From an uncultured SAR324 cluster bacterium (GTDB taxonomy: Bacteria; SAR324; NAC60-12), in assembly GCA_905182865.1 (NCBI GenBank), contig CAJJCY010000001.1, positions 1 to 64,000 on the forward strand: DNA of 64,000 nt, given 5' to 3'. The notes beneath the pieces are model-generated. The model worked only from the letters and a program-made list of their open reading frames with translations. It was not told the DNA's origin and ran no database searches. Of the stretch, positions 32,823-42,689 are shown one piece after another; position 1 is the first letter of the stretch; each line of letters starts with the position of its first letter. The position numbers and the translations under genes are program-made.

Positions 32823-35071
32823 ATTCAAAAGCACTCTCTCCGGAAAACTCTTCAGGTTCTCCGGAGAAATTCATCCAAAGCAATTACTCTTTGAAGCTCT
32901 GGCTCATAATTGCCTGGACAGGATTCCTCATCCTACCATGGTATGCAGCATACGACGGTTTTTGGAGTTTTATCTGGCTCACAGAAGGTTATCCGACTTT
33001 CGATGAGTACTCTCCAGCCATCCTGCAAATTACAATGCACCAGCGTTGGTGGCTTTGGCCAGTGGCGCTGGCATTGCTGGTTCCTCTCCCCGCCCTGATT
33101 TGGCCAAGGACAGATCGACGTCATGTGGCTGCTTTATTATTCGGTGGAGGTTTTGGCTTGATCTATATGCTTATTCAGGGCTTCGTCCTCGGCCTCCATG
33201 GCTGGGGTTGGGTTTTCCTCGGAGACTTTTTTGGTCCTACTACACAGACACAATTTGGAATGGGTTATGGGGCCTTGCTCGTTGCCAGCGGTTTCCTTTT
33301 CCTGTTCACACAGGGCTTAGCAGCTAGAGGGGCGATCAAAGGTGATGTCTTTGTCTCCGGATCCATTGGCCTTACTATTACCATGGTCACTGTCTTTGTC
33401 TTCTTCCCCGTCGGACGCATACTCATTAACGCCTTGCAAGATGACGAAGGCAACTATGTATTTTCCCTATTTCTGGAGAAAATTACTTCTCATAATATCT
33501 GGGGGCTGGCCTGCCTCAGTAGTGAGCTCAATTGTGGAGTCGCGTGGAATTCTCTATGGATGGGAGTGTTGGTAGGGACGTCCACTACTGTATTGGGCTT
33601 GGCCTTCGCGCTTTTGGTGACGCGTACTGGTATTAAGGCCAAGGGCTTCGTCCGCACAGTTTCACTGCTTCCCATCATCACCCCACCATTTGTGATCGGT
33701 CTTGCGCTCATACTTTTGTTTGGGCGGGCAGGTGCGGTGAACGTCTTTTTGGAGTGGGCTTTTGGTATTCCACCCAGCCGCTGGCTTTATGGGCTGACGG
33801 GAATTCTTATCGCACAGATTTTGGCCTTCACACCGATTGCCTTTCTCGTCCTCGTCGGAGTTGTGGAAGGAGTCAGTCCTTCCATGGAAGAAGCAGCCCA
33901 AACCCTGCGGGCTTCGCCCTGGCAAACCTTCTGGACGGTTTCTTTTCCGCTGATGCGACCCGGAATCGCCAACGCGTTTCTGCTCGGCTTTATTGAAAGT
34001 TTGGCGGATTTCGGTAACCCGCTTGTACTGGGCGGACAATATGAGGTACTGTCGACACAAATATTCTTTGCTATTGTCGGAGCGCAGGGGGACTCAGGCA
34101 TGGCGGCAGTGCTGGCGATTGTGCTGCTGCTTTTTACACTTTCTGCGTTCTACGCCCAACGGCGCTGGCTCGGTAAGAAATCCTATGCGACCATCACCGG
34201 AAAAGGTGATTCCGGAGTGCATGTACGGCTTCCCAAGCGAGTGGCGTGGGGGGCATACCTTACAGCCCTGCCATTTGTTGTCATGAGCTTGATTGTGTAC
34301 GGAATGATCCTCTTTGGGGGTTTTGTGGAAACCTGGGGGTACAAGCACAACTTCACGCTCAAGCACTACATTGCAGAGTTCTCCCTTTATTGGTCTGAGG
34401 AATACGGCCTCATCTGGGAAGGCGCAGCATGGAATTCGTTCTGGACAACACTGCAAATCTCGGTAATCTCTGCTCCACTTACAGCAGGTTTAGGCTTGTT
34501 GATCGCATATATTCTCGTCCGGCATAGGTTTTGGGGCAAAGATATCTTTGAGTTCCTGACTATGCTCAGTTTCGCCGTTCCCGGAACCGTGATCGGTGTC
34601 GGCTACATCCTTGCTTTCAACGTTCCACCAATAGAAATCACCGGAACCGGTGTGATCCTTGTGGTCTGCTTCATCTTTCGGAACATGCCAACGGGTATCC
34701 GGGCTGGGATTGCTGCAATGAGTCAGTTGGATCCCAGCTTGGACGAAGCCTCCCTTACGCTCGGAGCGCGATCATTTACAACGCTCCGGCGTATTCTTTT
34801 ACCACTGCTGCGTCCGGCGTTGATGGCCGCACTTGTCTTTGGTTTTGTGCGGGCGATGACAGCAATCAGTGCGGTCATCTTCCTTGTCAGTGCCGACTAC
34901 GATATGGCGACTTCCTACATTCTCGGTAGGGTTGAGTTTGGAGATTACGGTTTGGCTATAGCCTATTCATCTGTACTGATTATAGTAATGCTCTGCGCGA
35001 TAGCATTGATCCAGTTCGCAGTTGGTAAACGGGAAATTGGCAGACGGGAAACAGAAGCTTTAACAATTTAA
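32819..35071 (+). CDS. ABC transporter permease, fused two-domain (AfuB/FbpB type)
   Basis: A 750-residue inner-membrane protein with two permease domains. Each has an EAA loop that docks the ATPase: MEEAAQTLRASPWQTFWTVS (about residues 358-377) and LDEASLTLGARSFTTLRRIL (about 639-658). About 170 N-terminal residues add further membrane helices, a feature recalled from AfuB rather than from the shorter FbpB proteins. It starts with a GTG that overlaps the binding-protein stop (GTGA). The operon continues 17 bases later into the ATPase gene. Confidence 0.85.
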   Translation: MNSKALSPENSSGSPEKFIQSNYSLKLWLIIAWTGFLILPWYAAYDGFWSFIWLTEGYPTFDEYSPAILQITMHQRWWLWPVALALLVPLPALIWPRTDRRHVAALLFGGGFGLIYMLIQGFVLGLHGWGWVFLGDFFGPTTQTQFGMGYGALLVASGFLFLFTQGLAARGAIKGDVFVSGSIGLTITMVTVFVFFPVGRILINALQDDEGNYVFSLFLEKITSHNIWGLACLSSELNCGVAWNSLWMGVLVGTSTTVLGLAFALLVTRTGIKAKGFVRTVSLLPIITPPFVIGLALILLFGRAGAVNVFLEWAFGIPPSRWLYGLTGILIAQILAFTPIAFLVLVGVVEGVSPSMEEAAQTLRASPWQTFWTVSFPLMRPGIANAFLLGFIESLADFGNPLVLGGQYEVLSTQIFFAIVGAQGDSGMAAVLAIVLLLFTLSAFYAQRRWLGKKSYATITGKGDSGVHVRLPKRVAWGAYLTALPFVVMSLIVYGMILFGGFVETWGYKHNFTLKHYIAEFSLYWSEEYGLIWEGAAWNSFWTTLQISVISAPLTAGLGLLIAYILVRHRFWGKDIFEFLTMLSFAVPGTVIGVGYILAFNVPPIEITGTGVILVVCFIFRNMPTGIRAGIAAMSQLDPSLDEASLTLGARSFTTLRRILLPLLRPALMAALVFGFVRAMTAISAVIFLVSADYDMATSYILGRVEFGDYGLAIAYSSVLIIVMLCAIALIQFAVGKREIGRRETEALTI

Positions 35072-35088
35072 ACTCAGAATAGATTACT

Positions 35089-36144
35089 ATGGAAAAAGCC
35101 GTTGAATTTAAACATGTGACCAAATCTTACGGCGACGTGCAGGCAGTCCGTGACCTAAGTTTTGTTATAGAACGCGGAAAACTCGTTACATTGTTGGGTC
35201 CGTCTGGTTGCGGAAAGACTACCACACTTAGGCTGATTGCCGGTCTGGAAATGGCTACGGCAGGAAGCATTTTTATTGGCGGCAAGGAGGTCACACGGCT
35301 TTCGGCCTCTGATAGGGATGTGAGCATGGTGTTCCAGTCATACGCACTCTTTCCTCATATGACTGTGATGCAAAACGTCTCGTACGGTCTGACGATGAGT
35401 CGGCTCTCGAAAGAGGAAGTAAGTGAAAAAGCACTGGAGGGTTTAGAATTGGTCAGCCTGTCAGGTTTTGGCGAAAGATTACCGAGTGAGCTGTCCGGGG
35501 GACAACAACAACGGGTGGCTGTGGCAAGGGCGCTTGTACTGGAACCTGAAGTACTACTCTTTGACGAACCACTCTCTAACCTCGACGCAAAACTGCGCCG
35601 CAGAGTACGGGAAGAAATCAGGGAGTTACAGCAGAAATTGGAATTGACCACAGTTTATGTTACCCACGATCAGGAAGAAGCTCTTGCGGTTTCGGATACA
35701 ATCTTTGTCATGAATGAAGCGGTGATAGATCAAGAAGGAACTCCCCAACAACTTTATGAAGAGCCGGTTAATCTCTTTGTTGCCGACTTTATTGGTGACG
35801 CAAATATAGTGAAAGCACAAATTCTGAAAATTGATGGTATTAGTGCTAATGTTGATATTGGTGGAATTGGGGTAAACTTGCCCAACCGGGGATTGGTGTC
35901 CGGTGAAGTGAGTGTGGCAATTCGTCCTCAGTCTATCTGCCTGAGTCAATCAGGAAATAAAAATAGTATCCAAGGAACGATTCTAAAAGCCATCTATTTA
36001 GGTGGTCATATCGAATATACTGTGGATTGTATTCTTGGGGAGTTATTTGTGATTGACAATCAGGTGGAGATTAAACATAATTTGGATACTGCAGTCTTTA
36101 TCACTTTGCGTGCACGGGGGGTGAGTTTGATCCCAGAGTCATGA
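35089..36144 (+). CDS. ABC transporter ATP-binding protein (AfuC/FbpC type)
   Basis: A 351-residue ATPase. Walker A is GPSGCGKTT (residues 37-45), the signature is LSGGQQQRVAVARAL (about 133-147), Walker B is LLFDEPLSNLDAKLR (about 154-168) and the switch His is in VTHDQEEAL. A C-terminal TOBE-like regulatory domain (about 235-351) follows. It powers the upstream fused permease. With the binding protein it makes a complete three-gene importer for iron(III) or a phosphorylated sugar. It converges with fliI. Confidence 0.88.
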   Translation: MEKAVEFKHVTKSYGDVQAVRDLSFVIERGKLVTLLGPSGCGKTTTLRLIAGLEMATAGSIFIGGKEVTRLSASDRDVSMVFQSYALFPHMTVMQNVSYGLTMSRLSKEEVSEKALEGLELVSLSGFGERLPSELSGGQQQRVAVARALVLEPEVLLFDEPLSNLDAKLRRRVREEIRELQQKLELTTVYVTHDQEEALAVSDTIFVMNEAVIDQEGTPQQLYEEPVNLFVADFIGDANIVKAQILKIDGISANVDIGGIGVNLPNRGLVSGEVSVAIRPQSICLSQSGNKNSIQGTILKAIYLGGHIEYTVDCILGELFVIDNQVEIKHNLDTAVFITLRARGVSLIPES

Positions 36145-36279
36145 ATTTCATCTTTTAATAGTTTTATCCTCTTTTACTCTCATAAGTAAACGCAACTGTA
36201 TTGCTTAGTTCTTGCCGAGATACAGTTAATTCGAAACTGAAAAATTGGAAGATCCTGTGCTGTTATTGATTCTGTATGG

Positions 36280-37668
36280 TTAAGCAGAATTTTCTTCCGG
36301 AGTCGTGTCTTCTTCCAAACGGTCACCGAAAATTTGAAGGATGTGCTCTTCACACTCTTTCAAATCAGTATGTTCGTTCATGCCCTGCTGAATGAATTTC
36401 TGAATTAGCGGTTTTTTTGTGATTGCATAGTCTATTTCAGGATTGCTTCCCTTGACATAAGCTCCGATATTTATCAGGTCTTCAGCCTCCCTGTAGGTAG
36501 CCAGGGTACGGCGCATGATTTGATTGAGTTTAAGGTGTTTTTCACCGACGACATCCACCATAACCCGGCTTGTGGAAGAAAGTAAGTCAACCGCGGGATA
36601 CGTACCCTTTTCCGCAATTCCCCGGCTTAAAATGATATGCCCGTCAACTATTGCACGAATTGCATCGGCAATTGGATCATTTACATCGTCGCCTTCAACA
36701 AGAACAGTGTAAAATCCTGTAATCGAACCAGGTCCGTCATGAGTTCCCGTGCGTTCAAGCAGTCCAGCTAACAAAGCAAATACAGAGGGGGGATAACCTT
36801 TTGTGGTAGGAGGTTCGCCTGCAGCCAACCCAATTTCACGCTGCGCCATAGCAAAACGTGTGAGAGAATCCATAGAAAGTAGTACATCCTTGCCTTCGTT
36901 GCGGAAGTGTTCGGCAATTGAGGTGGCAATGTATGCTCCACGCATTCTTAGTAGCGGCGGTTGATCTGATGTAGCCACAATCACAATCGAACGGCGCATT
37001 CCTTCTTCGCCCAAATTATCTTCAATAAATTCCCTGACCTCCTTGCCCCGCTCTCCTACAAGTGAAATGACGTTTATGTCCGCATCTGTGTAACGTGCCA
37101 TCATTCCAAGCAAAACTGATTTGCCGACACCGGATCCAGCCATTATACCGATACGCTGTCCTCTGCCACAGGTCAGGCATGCATTTATAGATCTTACTCC
37201 AACATCCAAAGGTTTTTTGATACGTTGGCGATTCATTGGATTTACAACTTCCGGATATAAAGGTACCTCAGTTGAAGTTGACAGTTCACCCAGCCCGTCC
37301 ATCGGACGCATCAAAGGATCTATCACTCTTCCCAGCAATCCTGCACCTACTGGTACCATAGCCGGTCTATCTTCCGGGATAATCCGGCACTTTGGGCCGA
37401 TCCCGTGTGCGTTATGCAGAGGCATAATGAGCATCCGGTCTTTCCTGAATCCGACGACCTCTGCAGTAACGGAGCTTTTTGTTGCCGGATTATAAATTCT
37501 ACACATACCTCCTACAGAACAACCTGGATTTGTAGCTTCCACCATGTGCCCAATTACCTGCATTACGCGTCCTTCCTTTTGCACAGCAGGGAATTTCTCT
37601 ATTTCACTGATGTATGTCCCAAGGTTGGAATAAACAGGTAATTCTGATGCAGGAGTTTCTGAAAGCAT
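36280..37668 (-). CDS. fliI: Flagellum-specific ATP synthase FliI
   Basis: A 462-residue F1-beta-like ATPase that energises flagellar type III export. The P-loop is GIMAGSGVGKSVLLGMMARY (about residues 174-193), with GERGKEVREF, MDSLTRFAMAQREIGLAAGE (partly Walker B; about 264-283) and the family's PPTTKGYPPSVFALL. A C-terminal helical domain carries an acidic tail. It is the last gene of the minus-strand fliF-fliH-fliI run. No fliJ follows within the window; the AfuABC operon converges on it. Confidence 0.93.
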   Translation of the reverse strand: MLSETPASELPVYSNLGTYISEIEKFPAVQKEGRVMQVIGHMVEATNPGCSVGGMCRIYNPATKSSVTAEVVGFRKDRMLIMPLHNAHGIGPKCRIIPEDRPAMVPVGAGLLGRVIDPLMRPMDGLGELSTSTEVPLYPEVVNPMNRQRIKKPLDVGVRSINACLTCGRGQRIGIMAGSGVGKSVLLGMMARYTDADINVISLVGERGKEVREFIEDNLGEEGMRRSIVIVATSDQPPLLRMRGAYIATSIAEHFRNEGKDVLLSMDSLTRFAMAQREIGLAAGEPPTTKGYPPSVFALLAGLLERTGTHDGPGSITGFYTVLVEGDDVNDPIADAIRAIVDGHIILSRGIAEKGTYPAVDLLSSTSRVMVDVVGEKHLKLNQIMRRTLATYREAEDLINIGAYVKGSNPEIDYAITKKPLIQKFIQQGMNEHTDLKECEEHILQIFGDRLEEDTTPEENSA

Positions 37669-37771
37669 GAAAATTAAAAAAGTTCAGGTTTTGGAATTTT
37701 GTGTTTATGTATAAGGGGCTGCAAATAATAATTTGGGAATCCTGATATTTTTTGTTTCTGAAATAATCTTA

Positions 37772-39256
37772 TCATTTTGGCGGATCTAGCTCTGCAGACT
37801 CATCAGTCTCTGTGTCCGGCACTGACTCCTCAGTATTGGCGGCTTCAGTTTCCAGTTCCGGCTCCTTATTTTCTTCAGGTTTTGTTTGCTGTTCTTGTTC
37901 TTCTGTTTCAATTGATTCTGTTTCCAAAGTTGTATCTGTTGCCTCTTTGGAAAGGTCTGTTTCATCCATTTCACGTAAATCAACTGATCCAGACTGTGTC
38001 ATGGGTTTTTCATTATCGTCAACTTCACTTGAGTCAACGGGCATAGTTTTCTGAGCAATTTCCTCTGTATCTTTTACTGTACTTTTTTCAGCATCCACTT
38101 TTTTAAGTTCTGCCTTCTCATCTGTTTCTGCCGGAGAATTCACTTCTCCCACGTCCTGTAAATGAACAGCAGCAGAATCTGTATTTGCAGCATCGTCCGA
38201 GGAAGTCTGTATTGAAAAATCGTGTGCATCGAGATCGACTTCTGATAATTGAGCATGGCGATTTTCTATTTGTTCTGTCAAAGTTTCTTCCAGTTTATCA
38301 AACTGATCCTCTATTGAACGGCTGATTATTTCTTCATCAGATTCCACATAAATAGAACCGGGTTTCAATTCCGGATTTTGTCGAAGAACAAGTGTTTGCT
38401 CTTCATTTAAATAACGTTCTAAATCTGCCTTGCTCTTTAGCAGGAATTCGTAGTCATCCGGATGCAAATACAGATAGATTTTACCTTGCACTTCTGTTTC
38501 ATGAAGTGCAGCCGTTACGATATTTTTTATAACATCATTTGGCAGTTTAATTTCTTCGGCAACCACTTTCTTTGCGATCTGCAACGCCAATTCCACTAAT
38601 TCCTTTTCCGCCTGAAACCGAACTGCTTGCCGTAAGGAATTCAATTGTTCCATTACCGAATTTACCTGCAAAACCAAGGACCCCGCCTCATCATAGCGCT
38701 TCTGCATTCCCTTAAGACGCCCTGCCTCAAAACCTTCATTGAAGGCCTCCTTTTTTATTTCATCGACTTTTTCTTCTGTAGCAGACAACAGCTTTTTTCT
38801 CTCCTCTTCTGCCTCATGATTATCAGCAACAGTATTTTGGTGAATTCGTTTGGAATCAGTTGCCTGTTCTTCGATTTTTGTTAGCAACTGAGTTTTGTAA
38901 AGGTTTGCTCCATCTCTAATAGTTTCAGAAAAATTTTCTGCATTTGTCAGGAGACTGTTTTCCTGAAAAAATTCAGCTGTTCTAAATTCCTGAGACAAAT
39001 GAATTTTTTCTGCATCAGTCCTTCTGTCTGCCAAATCGATTGAACCATCTGCATCAAATTCCTCAGAGCGTCCTTGTTCATTAATAATTAAGGGTTTGAA
39101 GGAAGCGAGACGATCTGAAATTTCTGATTCTTCAATTTCGGTTCCATCTTGACCATCTTCCTGAGTTGCAGATAAACTTTCAGAATCTTCAGGCAGAGTT
39201 TCAGCAACCGTGAAATCGGTCAAGTTAAAAGGTTTGAACTCACTATCTTCTAACAT
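37772..39256 (-). CDS. fliH: Flagellar assembly protein FliH with long acidic tail
   Basis: A 494-residue protein, about twice the usual FliH length. Residues about 125-330 are FliH-like. A coiled region with EAFNEGFEAGRLKGMQKRYD (about 170-190) leads into ELVELALQIAKKVVAEEIKL and YLHPDDYEFLL, the part that holds FliI at the export gate. It is flanked by acidic low-complexity sequence: a 100-residue N-terminal part and a 160-residue C-terminal tail rich in Glu, Asp, Ser and Thr (TEEQEQQTKPEENKEPELET near the end). The tail has no domain that I recognise. Confidence 0.85.
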   Translation of the reverse strand: MLEDSEFKPFNLTDFTVAETLPEDSESLSATQEDGQDGTEIEESEISDRLASFKPLIINEQGRSEEFDADGSIDLADRRTDAEKIHLSQEFRTAEFFQENSLLTNAENFSETIRDGANLYKTQLLTKIEEQATDSKRIHQNTVADNHEAEEERKKLLSATEEKVDEIKKEAFNEGFEAGRLKGMQKRYDEAGSLVLQVNSVMEQLNSLRQAVRFQAEKELVELALQIAKKVVAEEIKLPNDVIKNIVTAALHETEVQGKIYLYLHPDDYEFLLKSKADLERYLNEEQTLVLRQNPELKPGSIYVESDEEIISRSIEDQFDKLEETLTEQIENRHAQLSEVDLDAHDFSIQTSSDDAANTDSAAVHLQDVGEVNSPAETDEKAELKKVDAEKSTVKDTEEIAQKTMPVDSSEVDDNEKPMTQSGSVDLREMDETDLSKEATDTTLETESIETEEQEQQTKPEENKEPELETEAANTEESVPDTETDESAELDPPK

Positions 39257-39371
39257 GGTTAGAACAATGTTATATTATTTAGGATTAAGGATCTGGTATT
39301 CAGGATTTAGTTAAAAGTGGAAGAAAGATTTATTAACTGCACCACAAAATCTGAATACTGAATTAACTTTA

Positions 39372-40982
39372 TCATCGTTCGCGGAGCCAGGTATGGATGA
39401 GTGCGGATGTCTTGAGTGGATCCTGCTTGGCAATTTCGAGAATTTTTTCCCTCGGAGGAATTCCAGATTCTCGCTCAGTTGGGACTTCTAACTCCTCTTC
39501 TTCAAGCTCACCAATCGTTGCCGGCATTCCCATGAGGAGATCAAGGTCTTCAGGTTTGGAACTGAGCCGCTGAACCATAGGACGTATTACAAACATAATG
39601 AGAGATAAAATGGCAAAACCAAGAGCCACATAACGCACAATATCCAGTATAAACTTGTTCCTGACTCTAGTGGACTCAATTTCATTAGCCTTATCATCTT
39701 CAACTGCAGCTTCAAAAGGCATGTTTCCAACATAAACACTGTCACCACGCTTTACGTTGAAGCCCATTGCTGCTTTTACCAGTCCAATAATAGTTTCTTT
39801 TTCTGCTTCAGTCCAGGGTGTGTTAGTTCGGCCTATTGTATTTCCGCTTTCGTCCAGTATTTGCGAACGCCTGTTGTCAAGAAGCACAGAAACGCTCAGG
39901 CGCTCTACTTCTCCCACCGCAGACTCCAGAACTATTTCCCGGCGGCTGCTTTCGAAATTGCGAGTGGAATTTTTCTTGCTGAATTCTGAGACAGTTGCTG
40001 CTTCCCTGCCTGTTGCTTCAGGTAGATTCGTTGTTACTCCGGCAGGCCCCACAGGAACTGATCGTGTTCCGGTTGAAGACTCATCAACAACTTGCTCACT
40101 GACGACACTCGTTTGATCAGGATCCACCAGTTCTTCCTTGATTGTTCGCCTATCAAAACGCAGGGTAGCTGAAACATTTACTCTTACACGGTCTTTACCA
40201 ACAACCTCCTCTATTTGCCGGACTACTTTTGCTTCCAGTTCCTTTTCAAAACGACTTTTATATGAGTAATTATCGTTCATCTTTCCACCAGCAGAAGAAT
40301 CAGCAAAACCTTTACTGAGCAGCGTTCCACTTTGGTCTGTTATTTTAACATTACGTGGGGAAAGACCTTCAACAGCACTGGCAACCAAGTGAACAATAGT
40401 TTCAATTTGTTTTCTGCCTGCTCCACTGCTGGTGAGATTTAGTGCGATTGCAGCAGTTGTTTCTTCCTGACTATCTGAAAATAAAGTTTTTTTGGGAATA
40501 GCTAATGAAACTTTTGCTGATTTTACTACATTAATAGTGGAAATCAGCCGCGCCAGCTCACCTTCCTGAGCTACACGGAATTTAACATTTTGCTGAAATT
40601 CGGTTTCACCTAGACTTGGTGTAGAAAACAGATCAAGAAATCCGACTCCACCTCCCGGCGTAACTTTTTCTTTGGCCAAAATTAAGCGGGCTTGATCTAC
40701 CTTGTGCGGCTCAACCATTATGGTCCTTCCACCTGGAGCAATCAAATAAGGAATCTGGTTTTCCTGGAGTTTTTCAACTATAGCGGCAGCATCGCCTGGT
40801 TCCATGTTAGAATAAAGCGGAGCCCAAGATGATTGGTTTGCTACAAAAATCATACTCACCATTCCGATGAGAATTATTCCAAGGACCACCAAAATTGTGA
40901 TTCGCTTAGCAAGACTTAATGAACCAAAAAAATCCTGAAACTGTAACCTGACATCTGCAAGAGCGCCGGTTTGTTCTGCCAT
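39372..40982 (-). CDS. fliF: Flagellar M-ring protein FliF
   Basis: A 536-residue inner-membrane ring protein. A first membrane helix (ITILVVLGIILIGMVSMIFV, about residues 26-45) precedes YscJ-like ring-building domains with NQIPYLIAPGGRTIMVEPHK and VTPGGGVGFLDLFS. A second helix (ILDIVRYVALGFAILSLIMF, near 445-464) leads to the C-terminal FliG-binding tail. The frame is open to 41054, but I place the start at ATG 40982 (MAEQTGALAD), seven bases after AGGA. The usual next gene, fliG, is absent; fliH follows after 115 bases. Confidence 0.9.
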   Translation of the reverse strand: MAEQTGALADVRLQFQDFFGSLSLAKRITILVVLGIILIGMVSMIFVANQSSWAPLYSNMEPGDAAAIVEKLQENQIPYLIAPGGRTIMVEPHKVDQARLILAKEKVTPGGGVGFLDLFSTPSLGETEFQQNVKFRVAQEGELARLISTINVVKSAKVSLAIPKKTLFSDSQEETTAAIALNLTSSGAGRKQIETIVHLVASAVEGLSPRNVKITDQSGTLLSKGFADSSAGGKMNDNYSYKSRFEKELEAKVVRQIEEVVGKDRVRVNVSATLRFDRRTIKEELVDPDQTSVVSEQVVDESSTGTRSVPVGPAGVTTNLPEATGREAATVSEFSKKNSTRNFESSRREIVLESAVGEVERLSVSVLLDNRRSQILDESGNTIGRTNTPWTEAEKETIIGLVKAAMGFNVKRGDSVYVGNMPFEAAVEDDKANEIESTRVRNKFILDIVRYVALGFAILSLIMFVIRPMVQRLSSKPEDLDLLMGMPATIGELEEEELEVPTERESGIPPREKILEIAKQDPLKTSALIHTWLRER

Positions 40983-41191
40983 ATTATTCCTGTTTAATAG
41001 TATTCTGCTGATATTGGGAAAATTTAATGCCTGTATTCTAAAATTGCGAATCAAACATACAAATTATTTTAAGAATTTTGAATCATCTCTCCTGCAATTA
41101 GGATTCCAAACTTAAGTAAATGATGTTTAGTCTTTTGATAAAATAAAAAAGATTATATTAATCAGATTTCATTCGCAAAATCTTACCTTCT

Positions 41192-42484
41192 TCATGTAAA
41201 TTTTCGTGAAGAAGGTAAGATTAAAAGGCGGTTGGTCAAAATTCGAAATCTCCAACTATGAAAAACAGCAGCAGTACTCAAGCCGGTAATCAGGCCGACC
41301 CACATGCCTGTAGGACCAACATTAAAATGGATTCCCACCAGGTAGGCTAAAGGCAGGCCTAAGCCCCAGTATGCTGCTATATTTGCAACTAACGGTATCT
41401 TTGTGTCTTTAAGTCCACGCAGGGCGCCCAATGCACCTACTTGCATTCCGTCTGACAACTGAAATATCGCTGCCATATAAAGTAATTGTATTGCCAGCGT
41501 CTGGACTTGCAGATCCTTCGTATATAATCCTACGATCATTTCCGGAACTATAACAAATATAGATGCTGATACTGCCATGACAATAATACAGAGTAAAATT
41601 CCAGCATACCCTATATATCGAGCCTCAATACAATTGTCCCTGCCCTTCGCCTGTCCCACTCTTATAGTTATGGCAATTGAAAGTCCCATTGGTATCATAA
41701 ATGTTAACGAAGCAACATTGATTGCTATCTGATGTCCTGCAATTGCCGAAACCCCAAAAGTTCCCATCAGCAAGGAAACCATTGCGAACATTCCAACTTC
41801 AGCTGCGAAGCTGAAACCGTTTGGTAAGCCGATTCGCAAAATTTCACGGAGATGAAGCCAGACGGGGCCACTAAAATACAAAAATTTTCTATAGCTTTTA
41901 AACAGTGAGCCTTTTAAACAAAATGCTAGCATTACACTGAACATAACCCAGTGCACCATGCTTGTTGTCCATCCTGCACCAACTGCTCCAAGGGCAGGAA
42001 AACCGAAGTGACCAAACATGAGTGTATAGTTTCCTAAGATATTGATTGCCAGTCCAATTAGCGAAAAATACATATTTGGACGAGTGATCGACAAGCCTTC
42101 ATTAAACATCCGTAATACGATATATGCATAAACGGCTGGCATTCCCCAGCACAAAGCCTTTAAATAATCTCCGGCAACCTGAATCACCTTTGCTTCATAT
42201 CCCATAAAATGCAAAATTGGCTCGGAATTAGATAAAATTAGAATGCTCACCAGCGCTAAAACCTGGCTTAACCAGAGTCCCTGAATTACATTTGTAACAA
42301 TTTCTGCAGGTTTTCTTGCCCCAAATAGCTGAGCTATAATCGAACCTAAAGCAATCAAAATCCCCAACATAAGTAAAAAAACTGGATGGTAGATTGCCGT
42401 TGCAATAGCAAGTCCCGCCAAATCTTTGGAACTGACGTGTCCGGCCATCACTGTGTCCACAAACTGCATCAAAGTCTGTAACAA
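41192..42484 (-). CDS. MATE family efflux transporter
   Basis: A 430-residue MATE/NorM-type exporter with about twelve membrane helices in two halves. Conserved text includes FVDTVMAGHVSSKDLAGLAI (residues 8-27), LGNYTLMFGHFGFPALGAVG (about 150-169) and AIAGHQIAINVASLTFMIPM (about 233-252). The given ATG truncates helix 1. The same frame upstream encodes LKLGLPIIIAQLLQ, which matches the normal N-terminus but has no ATG, GTG or TTG before it. The true start may thus be non-standard or an indel may hide it. Substrate unknown. Confidence 0.85.
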   Translation of the reverse strand: MLQTLMQFVDTVMAGHVSSKDLAGLAIATAIYHPVFLLMLGILIALGSIIAQLFGARKPAEIVTNVIQGLWLSQVLALVSILILSNSEPILHFMGYEAKVIQVAGDYLKALCWGMPAVYAYIVLRMFNEGLSITRPNMYFSLIGLAINILGNYTLMFGHFGFPALGAVGAGWTTSMVHWVMFSVMLAFCLKGSLFKSYRKFLYFSGPVWLHLREILRIGLPNGFSFAAEVGMFAMVSLLMGTFGVSAIAGHQIAINVASLTFMIPMGLSIAITIRVGQAKGRDNCIEARYIGYAGILLCIIVMAVSASIFVIVPEMIVGLYTKDLQVQTLAIQLLYMAAIFQLSDGMQVGALGALRGLKDTKIPLVANIAAYWGLGLPLAYLVGIHFNVGPTGMWVGLITGLSTAAVFHSWRFRILTNRLLILPSSRKFT

Positions 42485-42689
42485 TTGTGCTATGATTATC
42501 GGTAGACCTAACTTTAATGTTCGTGAAGATTCGTGTAAAAATCGATTTAATTGTGAGGATAAGATAAAGAATGATTCATAAAATAAGTCTAAGATCTTGC
42601 ATTATCTAAAATTTACTTAACTGTATGACCAATTGTATGTTATCATTTACTACTTAACATTATTTTTTATATAATAAATTTTATTTTTT

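Noticed and set aside
36145..36279. Terminator between the AfuABC operon and fliI
   Set aside because: The only stem (ATTCTG/CAGAAT, 36269-36290) is short, AT-rich and runs into the fliI stop.
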